Source of the DNA: Henricia sp. BOLD:AAB3569
Lineage: Eukaryota > Echinodermata > Asteroidea > Spinulosida > Echinasteridae
Length of the DNA: 64,000 bases
Reading direction: 5' to 3'
NCBI GenBank assembly: GCA_037783545.1
Contig: JBBELK010000068.1
Location: 2,108,001-2,172,000, forward strand
Each line of letters begins with the position of its first letter. The stretch's first letter is position 1. The position numbers and the translations under genes were made by a program. The notes under the pieces are model-generated. The model was not told the origin of the DNA, made no database searches, and saw only the letters and a program-made list of their open reading frames with translations. This document shows positions 45,501 to 58,900 of this stretch, one piece after another.

Positions 45501-48500
45501 TTATATAGATGAACATAGGTACCACAAAATAAACAAAATCAGAAAAGGTATTCGGTGTGCCATTTTAACAAGTTTCAGTGATATACCAGATATCAAAAGG
45601 TCATGTCAGCTAGCTGGGAAGCATACAGCCCCGGCTGCCTATTAGGCGCTCAAGGGCTAATCAAACACATCAACATTAACTACCCTGTCAGGTACCTGTT
45701 TTTTACTCCTGGGTGGAGAGAAACAATGCATGGCAAAGTACCATGGATGGTCCAAACCAGGATTCGAACCCACTATCTTTGGAACTAACTCGGGATTTGA
45801 ATACGATCCACTAGACCGCTCCGCCACAGCACTCCACATAATTATCAGTTTTCAGGTGTGTGAAATTACCGATTTTTAGCGGATTTCCTCTTTTTTGTTG
45901 AGCTTCCCAGAATTAATTTTCCACTTTTTTTGTTTTGTGCTCCATATTTTATTTTCTGGTTTTTGCCCTACCAACAAGCCTTATTTTTGTTACTGAGCTG
46001 TATAAAACAGAGCGCCCTCAATTGAATCATTAATTTTATGAAGCTAACTTGCGCAAGTCTCTTCGCCAAGCAAGTGCCATGGCATACCGTGCTTGTGTAT
46101 GTAGTGTATGCTTAATGTGCAGTGGTGACACGCGGCGACTGCAACGAATAGGTAAAGAGACTTGTACAAGTCTCATCCGTAAGCAAGCGCTACTTTGCCT
46201 GCATGCTGCATCGCAAACTGATAGTGACCGTGCGTGCATCGCGTGTGTGTGCTGTGTGATGTATGGGGCGCTTATCTGTGGCTGCGAGGGCGATCCGTGT
46301 ATGCGACAAGTAGCGAGCAATGAACCGATTTTACCGGCCGCTTTCGCTAGCCTGTCTAAAGTGATCAATGTTGCCTGGATTCTTTTTAATATCCTTACTT
46401 GTACAAGGTAAATATTTAAAACAAAACTGGTTCTTGTAATAGTTTAAATGTTTTTTGACATTGCACAATGATGGTGTTAATTTAAACGTAGTCTGTACAC
46501 CTCTGCCCCGGCCGCCCCCTCCCGCAAGAAAGCCACGCCCCTAAACCCACGCCACTTAGTCCTACTTTACTTGACTCCTGACCAGGTTATGCTGAGTGCA
46601 CAGAGCCCCAACTCTTTGAGGGATTGCAGCGATGCCTGGAGCAGTACAACAGCACAGCAACTCATCGCGTGGAGCTAGTATTCTTCAAGGAGTCTGTGAG
46701 ACATGTAGCCAAGCTCACCAGAGTCTTTGTAAGTTTACATTTCTAATAGTTATATAATATTCTTGGGTTTCACTTGGCTATCCGCCATTACTGTGTCCAT
46801 ACTATGGCACGCCAAAGCGAAAAATAATTAAACACTGATAATTTAATGTTGACGCATATTTTCACAAATGTTGCGCAAGAAAAAAAGGTTGGCATGACTT
46901 TTAAATGTTGATAAACTGGCATACCGTGCTTTTGTTGGCAAGTTTTTAAAAATTATCAGTGCTGAATTATTTCTGCTTTGGCGTGCCATACGCGTGACGT
47001 CAGTAATGACGGTTATGATAGTTGTCGAGTTCGGTTTTTTCATGACGGGTGCGGTATTTTCTCATATCACCCAAAAAGACATCCAATATTATTATTGTTG
47101 TTTAAAATGAAGCTTATACTTTATTTACAAAGTTTACAACTGCATGCGCTTTTGTTACTGTTATACAGTATTTTTTGTTACCGTACTCGCGTGCGCTTTG
47201 CACACACGCACAAAGCATTCACTCTATGCATGACGCACGCGTATTGTGTGCTTTTGTGCACCCAGCGTGGACGCACATCGAATTGGGGCTCTGTGCTGCA
47301 CAGTATCAGAAACGCACGGTATCCGCAAAAGCTTCACTTTATATTATAATGTAGATTATTTAAAGGCCCAATATACATCATTTGCAAGATAAAACAATTT
47401 ATAGTTTTCTGGAATAAGGGCATAACATATATGTAGAAGAATGTTGGTAAACGAGTCTGCAGAAATCACAGCTATATAGATGTAGATGCATCAATGCTTC
47501 AGAAAACCCAGAAAATCCATGCTTGGATTTTGTATGAATGGTAAAAAAATGTATATACATACACTTTTTTGTAAAAAAAGAAAAACACCTGTGCTCATGC
47601 ATAGATAGCTCGATATCCGTGCCGTGCAAACACGTAGTAGGGCAATTCCGGAAATTCTAATTTACACTTCAGAGACTTTGAGGGCTTGTAATGCTTCACA
47701 TATTCAAGTTGTTTGATTTTAAACACATGTTCTTCAAGCATCCTTGATGGAAGTGTAATTCCTGAAAAACTGATTGTAATGCCATTCTCAATATGCGCGG
47801 TACATCCAAAAATATCTCGAAACCGAGGGTTTTGGGGACCCTACACACTTACTGAGAATGGCATTGCAATAAGTTTTTCAGGAATTACACTTCCATCAAT
47901 GATGCTTGAAGAACATGTGTTTAAAATCAAACAACTTAAATACGTGAAGCATTACAAGCCCTTAAAGTCTCTGAAGTGTAAATTTGAATTTCCGGAATTG
48001 CCCAGTAGACAGCGAGTCGTGTGTGACGTCACAAGACCGCAGAAACCCATGACGTGTCTGTCGCGCTGTATACGTGCGCTTGCTATAAGGAACAAAAAAC
48101 CCCAGAAGTGTCATGGTGTGAGGGGGACATTGATTTCATAGAATAACCATTATCTCCTCAGGCTACCCAAGGAGCCAACACCCTCCTCATCGGCCTAACC
48201 TCCAGCATGGCCCGCTCAGCCCTAGTACGCCTGGCCGCCTTTGCCGCACGATGTAAGCTCTATGATGCCACAATGAGCCAGGCAATCGGTGATAACGCAG
48301 CCGTACTACGAGACAAGATCAGGAAGGCCAGTCAGGTAGCCGGCTTGCTAGGCAAACCTGCTGTGCTGATGCTCCGGGGAGCCTATGGGGTCAAGTGTCT
48401 TGAAGATGTATGTGCTGTTATGACAGAGGGTAGGTGCAGTATAGCGTACAGAACCAATAAATTTTGTGCGCATTTGCAAAGGCTCATGGGATTGGATGAC

Positions 48501-51500
48501 AAGCATTGTTAGCGTAGTATTAGTGTGCGTAAAAACATTGTTTTAAAATGACATGCAATATGTCAACCTGCGGGTCAAATTTCAAGAGACCTGAAATAGC
48601 CATATTTCCACAAATTTTGAATCAATGTACCTTTTTGAGAAATGGCAATATTATATTAAAGTATTTTACAACAGGGTCATTTATTGTTCCACTATATCAA
48701 AGTTACAAAGCAAAATTGGTGTTATGCGTGGGATGCTCTTATCTTCAGTTGACCCAAAAAGCATTACGTGTGGACATATATGTGAGTCTGTTCACAAAAA
48801 GGGGTCACCAATGCAGTTGGCTAAAAAGTTGATCACTATTTCCTGAATCCTCCCTATTTAGTGGAACAAAATTTATATGGATAAGATACCTATCCTAGAA
48901 GATATACTACAGACAAAATTGCGGGATCTCGATCGAAGGATTTTTTTTTTTAATGAATTTTTAAAGAATTTTTAAAGACAGGACTCAAAGACCCCCAAAT
49001 TCGTGACATGGCCAGGCGGCCCACCTCAAAAGTTCTTCAAATAGATACATGTACAATAAATATGAGCATTATGCCAGTTAAATATAGTGTTAAATATAGT
49101 TGTAATGCCTGTATTCTGAAGATAATAATGCCTTTTGAATGTTATCGTAATCAACTGTAAGACGAGGCATTTTGTCGTCACTTTAAACAGGTTGTGCGTC
49201 TTTGTAAGATTGTATATGCAAAAGAGGCACATGACATGCGCATAATGGATGCGCGATGTTCGTTTTAATGGCAACACTCGACATACAGTCCGGATGGGGG
49301 ACGTACAGTGATGGTGACCCAAGTTACCAGATTGGTCGATAGTTACAATTTTGAACCCCGCCATTGCAGGGTCCTGTCCTGATCTGTACACCAAGGATGA
49401 ACTGGACAGCATAGCCTCCCAGATGCTGCCTGGAGCAAAGGTCACAGGTCACAGGAACCAGCGTCTTGAGATGGCTCTAGAACGCTTCTATCGTAAGGTC
49501 ATCGGCAACCTCCATGTCGTTGTGTGCATGGACTGCCAAGGTTAGTTTTCTCCTAAATACTTCGACTAATTACACTTTGTCGCTTACATCACGAAGTGAC
49601 ACCCACGTGCACTTCAGTTACACTTTGTGAAACACGCACATTAGGAGACACACGTTTTCACGAACTGACATCCGAGTGTTTATGCGCACTTTGTTCACTG
49701 GACTCGTAATGCAATAATTTCAGTTTCCACGAACTGTTTTCTGTGATAAATATTTGATTTAGAAAAGATACACACCCTATTTGCAGAATGGACGAGGCTA
49801 TTAGCCTGCACCATGGCTCTGCACCCTCTGGGACCGTAAGAGCGGCTGCCCTACGATAGGGCAAGGTATGGAGCGCAGTGAAATTCGTGATAAGAATTTG
49901 TCTGTCGCGCATTGACGAGCCTACGTCTTTAAAGGCCCAGTGTATCATTTGCAATGACCCCAAAAAGTAATCGACGAGTTTACAGGGGAAAAGTTCTGAA
50001 AGTAAAGATTGAATTAATAGCAACTACCTAATGAAAGGTTTCCGCTCAAAATGATATAATTTTACCAGAAAATAATCCGTAAAGATGAAATTATTTAGAT
50101 CGTTTGCAAACGATTTACTTATTTTTGGTTCGCATCTACGCGGTCCAAAATGCATGGGCGCTGTGTACTCCGTGTGCGTGTTCCAACGCGATGCATTTTT
50201 ATGGATCGCGCGCACACGCAGTATGATGTGCGCCACAGAGTGCATGACGCAAGCCACATAGTACCCGATCAACTGAGAACGAATATTTGAAACACCCTGC
50301 CAAGACCAGGAAAACGCATATGGATTTTCATGGTTTTTTTAAACGTGGTACATTTGACAAAGCTGAAATTTCTTCGGATGAGTTTGTTGATGTCTTTCTT
50401 TTGATTTATAAAAGACAGATCGTATACAGGGACTTTAAGTGCCACTGCGCGTCAGATTGTGGTGTCGCTGTGGTGTAGGCTACCACGTCTTTGTTGGTGC
50501 ACAATTCTATTTTATGAAATAAAAATTATGTTTTATGTTGCATTTTATTCACATCATGAATGTGTTCTTTGTGTATTATTCCTTGATATCTTTGTGTATG
50601 CAGATAGCAGGTTGAGTTCCCTAAGCCAGCAGCTAAGTCAATTCCCAGCATTGCTGAATGCCAGTAGTTGTGTTGATATCTACCGGCCATGGAGTCATGA
50701 AGCTTTAGTCAGCATTGCTGAGCAGTGGCTGAGAGTACCAACTGCTGATGCATACACCAGAAAGGCAAGATTGTTTGTTTCATTCAAAGGAGCGTGACCA
50801 CCCCATTTTTCCCATGGGTGTTGAGATTTTGAAATTTTCCTCTCTCAAATCCGTATATTTTAAAGCAAAAGGTTAGAATGAAATTTATTTTCTGGAAAAA
50901 TCGAGACAAGATCCTTTAATCAGTTGCTCTTAGTTTAATTTGCTAGCTCCTTCCCAGTGTAATTTTATTAGCACTGTACACTGCTCCTCAAATGTTTCAT
51001 CACACTCAAACCCAACATTTATTTCACTAGACTTTAAAAAAAAATGCCACTTCACAACGGCTAGGCATTTTCCAATTTATTCCCCTGGAGCGGGAGACTG
51101 CACTTGCAGTTTTGGTTATGCAGTATACATGTGTGTCTCTGGAGCTGGAGACTTAAAGGCCCAGTGGATCATTTGCAATGACCCCAAAAAGTAATCGACG
51201 AGTTTACAGGGGAAAAGTTCTGAAAGTAAAGATTGAATTAATAGCAACTATCCATTGAAAGGTTTTTGCTCAAAATGATATAATTTTACCAGAAAATAAT
51301 CCGTAAAGATGAAATTATTTAGATCGTTTGCAAACGATTTACTTATTTTTGGTTCGCATCTACGCGGTCCAAAATGCATGGGCGCTGTGTACTCCGTGTG
51401 CGTGTTCCAACGCAATGCATTTTTATGGATCGCGCGCACACGCAGTATGTGCGCCACAGAGTGCATGACGCAAGCCACATAGTACCCGATCAACTGAGAA

Positions 51501-54500
51501 CGAATATTTGAAACACCCCGCCAAGACCAGGAAAACGCATATGGATTTTCATGTTATTTTTAAACGTGGTACATTTGACAAAGCTGAAATTTCTTCGGAT
51601 GAGTTTGTTGATGTCTTTCTTTTGATTTATAATGGTTTTATTCGCAGAATCGCTCAAAAACAGATCATCTACAGGGCCTTTAATGACTAGTTTTTATTTT
51701 AAGTCGTAAATCAATCTTATTTCCAAAATCCAGTCACAAGTCATTTTCTCCAGAGTCAAGTCTTCAGGTCAAAAACCAAAAACTGACTTGACCCCAAGCC
51801 AACAAGACGAGATTTACCAGCTCTGCCCTGTACTGACCAATGGGCTAATTTTGTATAACCGGCCCCAAGACACTCACTGCATATACAGTTAAGTGGTTAA
51901 GAATGTTATCGTCCAACCCTGGTTATCCTGTGCTTCCCACAGACCTACAAGGTTCCCTGGTCCCATCTGAACCCCACGGCCCAAGCCACTGCAATCAGCC
52001 ATGCCATGGCGTACGTCCACCGCTCGGCCACCGAAGCTGCCACCACGGCCTACAGCAAACCATTCAAGTTTTTCAGTCCTCTGACCTACATAGAGTTCCT
52101 TGACCTCTTCAAGAACCTGGCCAGTAAAATTTCCAAAGAGGAGAAGGTAAGCACAGTGAGACAAATTTACTTCGTTTATTGCAGAATGTCTCTACCCAGC
52201 CCCCCACCCCCCCCCCCCCCCCACCATCCCCCACCCCCACTCCCACCCCCCCCCCCCCCCCACCATCCCCTACCATCCCCCACCCCCACTCCCACCCCCC
52301 CCCCCCCCCCCCACCATCCCCTACCCCCACTCCCCCCCCCCCACCACCCCCCCCCCCCCCAATCCCCCACCCCCCACTCACCCCCCAATCCCCCACCCCC
52401 CACTTCCCCCACCCCCACTCTCCCCACCAACCCCCCACTCTCCCAACCCCCACCCTCCCCACTCCCACTCTACCCCCTCCTCCCCCCACTCTCAAAATTT
52501 GTATCCATTCCCATGAGTTTCGACTTAACGAGATTTTACTATATAAAGTTTAACAATTTGAAGAATGGAGAAGCAGGAAAGTTTTTGCCATGATCATGCT
52601 TTTTTTTTTTAATTCTTAGTTCAACTGGAAAAAATTGCAAGTTTACATGTACCTCCTCCCTTAGTTAATTTCCATTTGACAAGTCTTCCAGTGTCTTTTC
52701 CCCCCAACAGGCCACTGTGGTGAAGTACGAGCGAGCCTTGGACACCCTAAATGACGTTTTTGAAGCCATGGATGGCTTTAACCAGGAGCTGGATCGACTT
52801 AAACCCCTGCATCGTCAGGCCCAGGGGATGGCCGAGTTACGATTGCAGGAGGTGGAAGAATGCAAGGCCATCTTTGCAGAGGTAAGCCAGGATGCATAGT
52901 TCGGTTTGAGATAGATGGTATTAGAAAGACAGGAATCTTTTTTAGGTTAAAGAATGCAAGGCCATCTTTGCAGAGGTACATTAGTTGCTGTTTGAGGGTA
53001 GTATTTAGGCCTGGAGCCAATTTTATAAAGCTGTTTAGCAGAAAGATTTGATTAATCCTAAAATTTGTTTGCTTTATAAAAATGAGTTAGCAGTCAAAAC
53101 CAATGTGTTCTGCTATTCTTGCTACACAAGTTGACATACAATCTTGACTATTATTCAATTTTTATATAGCAAACAAATTTTGGATTAAGCAAATTTTTCT
53201 GCTAAACAGCTTTATGAAATTGGCCTGTGGTCACTCATGAGCATCAAGCATGGAATGCGAGGTGTGTCAAAACCTCTTGTCATCAGAGACAAATCCGCAT
53301 TTGTCTGGCATCAAAAAGGTTCTCTCGATCTGCCCTTCCGTCATTGCATCCTATCAGGGCCTTTCATGAACTAGTGGCTCGTCGGTGTTTTTGCCACTTT
53401 GTGTTCGAAGCCGTCCAAAGTTGTCAACATTTTCACGGTTCTACAGAGCGTAGTATTTTTCAAGACCCCCTCCCTTCCCCTGAAATACCACTGATCAACA
53501 TTTCTATGTCACTACCATGAAATGTCAACGTTTTACAGTGCATGTAAAGTCTTAGCGGCCCTCGACTCCCCTCCTCCCTTCCTACGCTTTGTAGAACCGT
53601 GGAAATGTTGACAACTTTGGACGGCCCCTTAAAGTATGCTTTGGTTTGAGGTGATAATGCAAATTATCAGTGGTCTAAATACTTCTATCTCAGTGGTACT
53701 TAATAAACTCAGCAGGGACTTTTAAGATTGTTATTTTGACCATGTGGACTTGGACGTGATGACATTACAGCCATGTTTTAAATAGAGAGTGCCAAAACCA
53801 TACAGTCGCCGCGTTCTCAATTTCAACAGTAGATGAGAGAGACGACTTAACAAATGTGAGCCACTTCACCTAAAGTAGGCTCTTGCATAAACCAATGAAA
53901 ATGGAGCTAATGACGTAATCAGTATATTATAAGCATCACAAAAATACAAACATTGTGTCAATCCATCAAAAATTGACCAAGTTATGACCATTTCCGTGAT
54001 GACCAAGAGCACAATTTTTTAAGAAGCACTTTAGAGAAAAATGGTGTAGAAGGTTGCCAAATTAGCCTAGTTTCATGAAGGTACATGTATGCTTTAGAAA
54101 AACACTGAAAAACTGTTTTCCGGTAGTATTTATTCACTTAAACTTCTTGGATAGATGGATACTTAATAGGTGGTCTCATGCAGAAATCCTGGTATCGATA
54201 AAAAAATGCCCTACTTGACATACAATGCATAAATTAGCCATTATCTCAGTTCTGGCCTGTGCGACAAGCGCCTACTTTCGGTGAAGCGGCTCACAAATTT
54301 GAATTTCTCAATTTGCAATAAATTAAGCATTTGTGTATTATTTTGTACACCAGGCCAAGAATGTGTGTAACCATGACGAGGAGGATATAGCAACAATACA
54401 GGAACCACTGCTAGATATGAAAAAACAGACACAGGATGAACTAGACAAGGTATAAAAGGCCGTGTTCATTCCTTCTCCTCAACCATACTTATTCAACAAG

Positions 54501-55874
54501 TAGCCTGCGATAAAACTAGTCAGTGTGGAACTAGTCATTGTGGTATGATGCAATTTGCTTTATTCAATGCAGAAAGAAGTAAACTTTCATTAAACTCGGG
54601 AGGAAAGAAAAATTAAAAGTGCCTTATCGGGATTCGAACCCGAGACCTCTGACTCACCAGGCAGATGCTCTACCAGCTGAGCTATAGGGCACAGTTGGTA
54701 TATTCCCTCAGGTTTTCCCTATTAAAGGCCCATTGTATCATTTGCAATGACCCAATTTTGTTTTTCATGAGTTGACAAGAAAAACATTACTCAAAGTGTT
54801 GATAGCAATGGTAACAAACACCACATGAATTTATTTCCGTCAAAAATGGTATTTCATGTTGGAAATTGACAACTGAAGGTGGTTTTCTAAAAAAGTCCTG
54901 TGCACGGGACTTTTTTACCAATTACTTGTACACAAAATCCATATATAGATTTTCAAGGTTTTCTGAAGCACTGATGAATCTATGTAGCTAAAATTTCTTC
55001 AGGCTAGTTTACCAACATTCTTTCTTAGATATGTAACACTCTTATTCCACGAATCTGCAAAATGTTGTATCTTGCAAATGATACATAGGGCCTTTAAAAG
55101 CTTGTAGTGCTTCTCAACCTGTTCTCAACACCGGCCAGTTCGGTGGTTAAGACATCTACCTAGAATGCAGGAGGTTATGGGTTCGTGTCTCACCCGAACA
55201 TGCTGGGTAGGATGTTTCTTAGCGTGAGTTATGCAATGCATAAAATAATTGTTGATACACATGTGGCCACAGCAGTATATAGTTATACTTTTATATTATT
55301 TTTAAATATCCCGTTTGATTCGCCCAGGTTAACCCAGTGTATGAGGCAGCATTGCACGCCCTCAAGAGTCTAAACGTAGCGGACCTGGATGAACTGCGTA
55401 CCTACCGAGCTCCACCACAAGCTGTGCTCAATGTCGTCAACGCCCTGTGTCTAATGTTCAGAGAGCCCTATGAGTGAGTTTATGTTAGATTGTGATGGTT
55501 AATACAAGTATAAAGTGGTGCAATGTTGTGTTATGGCCGAGCGGTCTAGTGCGTCGAACCCACATTCTTGTACGTGCCAGTACTAGAATGTGGGTTCGAT
55601 TGACGGGTTGTGGCACTTGTGCTCTTGAGCAAGGCACTTAATCACCCTTGTTTCGTCCTTCGGAAGGGATGTAAAGCCGTTGGTCCAGTGTGTTAGGTTT
55701 CGGTAACGCACTCTAAAGATCCCAGAGCATTCTTTCGTGAAGAGCAAGGGGAGGGATTCCCCAGTGTCTCTGGCAGTTTCTAATTCAACTTAGAAGTTGA
55801 TAGTTATTCGAATATCTATGTTAATTGATCCCATTCCTGTAATTGGCGGTTCTTCCGCTGTTGGATGTGGTGAA

Positions 55875-55909
<35 letters not shown>

Positions 55910-58900
55910 AAACCCTACGCAGCTTCAAGCCTGTCCATGCCAGCACAAAAATGGCTGTGCAATGTCTTCTCCAGAAAAATACATGGAGCTCACTGCCCGT
56001 AGCCTTTAGGGGGACAAACTTGCATAAAAACGATTTGGTTGATGGATATTTCCTGTTATTTCTTAAACACCCTTTTTCCTCCCAGCTGGCTGAGCGGCAA
56101 GGCTCTTATCAACCGCCACAACTTCTTCCAGGACCTCGAGTTCTACGACAAGGGGTCCATCCCGGACGACATCTACCACAAACTAAACGTTCTGTTCATC
56201 CAAGACCCAAGCTTCAAGCCCGACATTGTCCGCACGGCTAGCTGCGCGGCCGCTTCGCTGTGTCGGTGGGTGCACGCTGTGTATGCCTATGCCAACATCC
56301 ATCGTAATATGAGACCTAAGCTACAGCAGGTGGAAGAGGCAGAGGGGAAACTGCATGAGGTGGGTGACGAGGGAGTCATTACAAAATACACAGAGCAACA
56401 AACGAAACGCGTTTTTTTTAGTTTAATCAAAATCTGAAAATTTCATTTGTAATTAAGTTGACTTCGAAATATTCACGTAACAGCTTCATTATACATGGCT
56501 GCATAAAGCTTCTGTGTGCTAAAAATTCCCACGCCCAGATTGACTACTTTTTCAATAAAAAAGTGGAGAAATTTTTTTGCGTTTCGTTTATTGCTCGGTA
56601 TACTTGCCACAATCTAATTGCTGATAGGGTTAAAAATAATAATAATAATGACCTTTATAGTGAATGGGTTGGCATGGATTTGCCCCCCTATGGAGGTAAG
56701 ACCTCTCTTCACGATAGGCCATCAGTGTGGTGAAATTGGTTGGCATGGATTTGCCCGACTGCATTGTTGGAAAAAGAGAGGCAAACACGAGATTGTTGTG
56801 GCGCTCCGACGGGATGCCCAGATAGCTCAGTTGGTAGAGCAGTGGGCCATGTAAGCCAAGGACCTTGGTTTGAATCCCAGTCGGGGCACTGCAATTTTCT
56901 CGTGTTTCTAAATTCATCTTTCAAAGTTTACTTTGCTCAATAGACCTGAAATATAATGACGCCATGGTTTGTTAACATGATGCGTGCTTTCCTGTGGCAG
57001 TATTCTGCCCGGTACACAAAGACTCCCACATAGAATTGCACACGTGTCAAACATTATTATGTTTTAGGCCTATTTGAAACCACATTCATAAATACAGTTT
57101 ACACATTCTCTATTGGTGGAGAGTATGTCACATGGGTGGATTTAAACCCTAAGGGCGAGTTTGTTTCGGACGGATCCAGATTCAATTCACGTGACTTGAT
57201 TTCCTAGTCGAGAGCAGTTACGTTTGTTTCTGCGCATAAAACAACTCGGGATCTTGATTCGGATCTGTCGTGAAACAAACACGCCCTAAAGGGCCGGCTG
57301 ATTTTAAACTCTTTCTGAACTCTTTCTCTGCATGTTCTTGCGTGACTCATTAAAGTGCAAGACTACAATATATAGAGCGGTTTCACAGTTGTCTCGGGTC
57401 ACTAAACATCTCCCGTGTTTGTCCTCCAGATTGGAAGAGAATAATAGAGCCCGTGCTTTTCCGCTAGCAGCCACGTGAGTTTCCCCACGTGGTTCTGTTG
57501 TTCTCTCCCCATTTGGAAGACAAACACGGGAAGACCGTGACCTTTTGACCCCATGTGAAAACGCCCTATTCCTATTTTCTCTTCATAGGCTCAAGGTCAT
57601 CTAGGAGAGAAAAGGGTCAAAGCGCAAGATGTCAAAGGTCAACTGGAGGAGAAGGTCAGACAGTACAAAGAGGCAATGCGTCTGGTCCGCAGTCTGGAGA
57701 GAGGAATACGGGTGAGTTTGAATGGACTATCGGGGCCCAGCAATATAGTGCATTAAACTTAGAACGCGTTTGTTTTGTTGCAGGTCCAAAGTCATATCAC
57801 CTTAGATTTGTGCAGATGGGTCTTTCTATAAATTAGGGGTCCAATTTTGGTGTCCCCCGTTACAATTTACATCTCGTTTATGTAAATTCAGGACACATTC
57901 TTTAAATACTTTCCATCTCAAAGAGTGAGTACATAAAGTACAATTCATACAAAATGGTTTAAAAGCCATTTTAATTTTGTTGGTACGAAAAATAACACAC
58001 ATCAGGTGTAACGGGGGACACTAAATGTCACACTTTTTGACCCCTAATTTATAAAAAGACCCAGATCTGGATCGAGATCCGTCCAAAAACAGCACGCTCC
58101 TAGAGTCTGGGATATCCTGGGTAATTCCTGTCCCGTCTCTCCCCCATTTTAGTGCGTGAATTGTGAATCGTCCGAATTAATCACCTTTTACTAGTTTTGC
58201 ATTTTATTTACCTGAAATTAGACCGTGGAGGGAAAGATCGCCCGAGCCAACACCCTACTGACCCGAATGACACCCCAGCATTCCACCTGGAATTCCCACC
58301 TAGACCAAGCCCACAGTAACATCAAAACAGCCCCTGGTGATGCCTTGCTGACGGCAGCTAGCGTGTGTTACCAGGGACCGCTGGACCAGTTCAGCAGGGA
58401 GACATTGATGGGGGATTGGGTGGCTAGGTGTCGTAGCGGCGTGTTCATGAAGAATCAAGGAAGCATCTCTGAAGATGAGACTTCGGATGAGGTACTAATG
58501 CATCTATCAATTGTTGCCCCCCTCCCCCCCCCCCCCCCCCCCCCCACTTCCCGGGCTACTCCATCTAAGAGGTGGGGGTTGTCACTTTTCGCATGAAAAA
58601 ATCCCCACCCCTGTGGCAAAATTTAGGTGACAAAAATCCCCACCCAGATGCACAAACATTTTTATTTCAGATAATAAATGATACAACAAGTACATGTAGA
58701 ATGTAGGAACCCTTCATTCTACATGTAGGAGCTGACTATGGCCCTCAAGCCCCCAGCGAGTCCTTGTCCAGTGATCTCCCCCGGCCCCAGCCAACATCCG
58801 GCTAGGTGGTATTAGCACAGCGGAATCACAACCTAACATATCCTCTATATTCCTCCGAGCAGGCTCTAGGAGCTGACTATGGCCCTCAAGCCCCCAGCGA

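Noticed and set aside
47713-48141. 142-codon plus-strand frame upstream of exon 18
   Set aside because: It runs through the 47640-48003 palindrome; no conserved motif and no splice support.
52006-52593. Long proline-rich frame and opposite glycine-rich frames
   Set aside because: Beyond 52146 these are translations of the C-rich intronic tract; the real exon ends at the GT after 52146.
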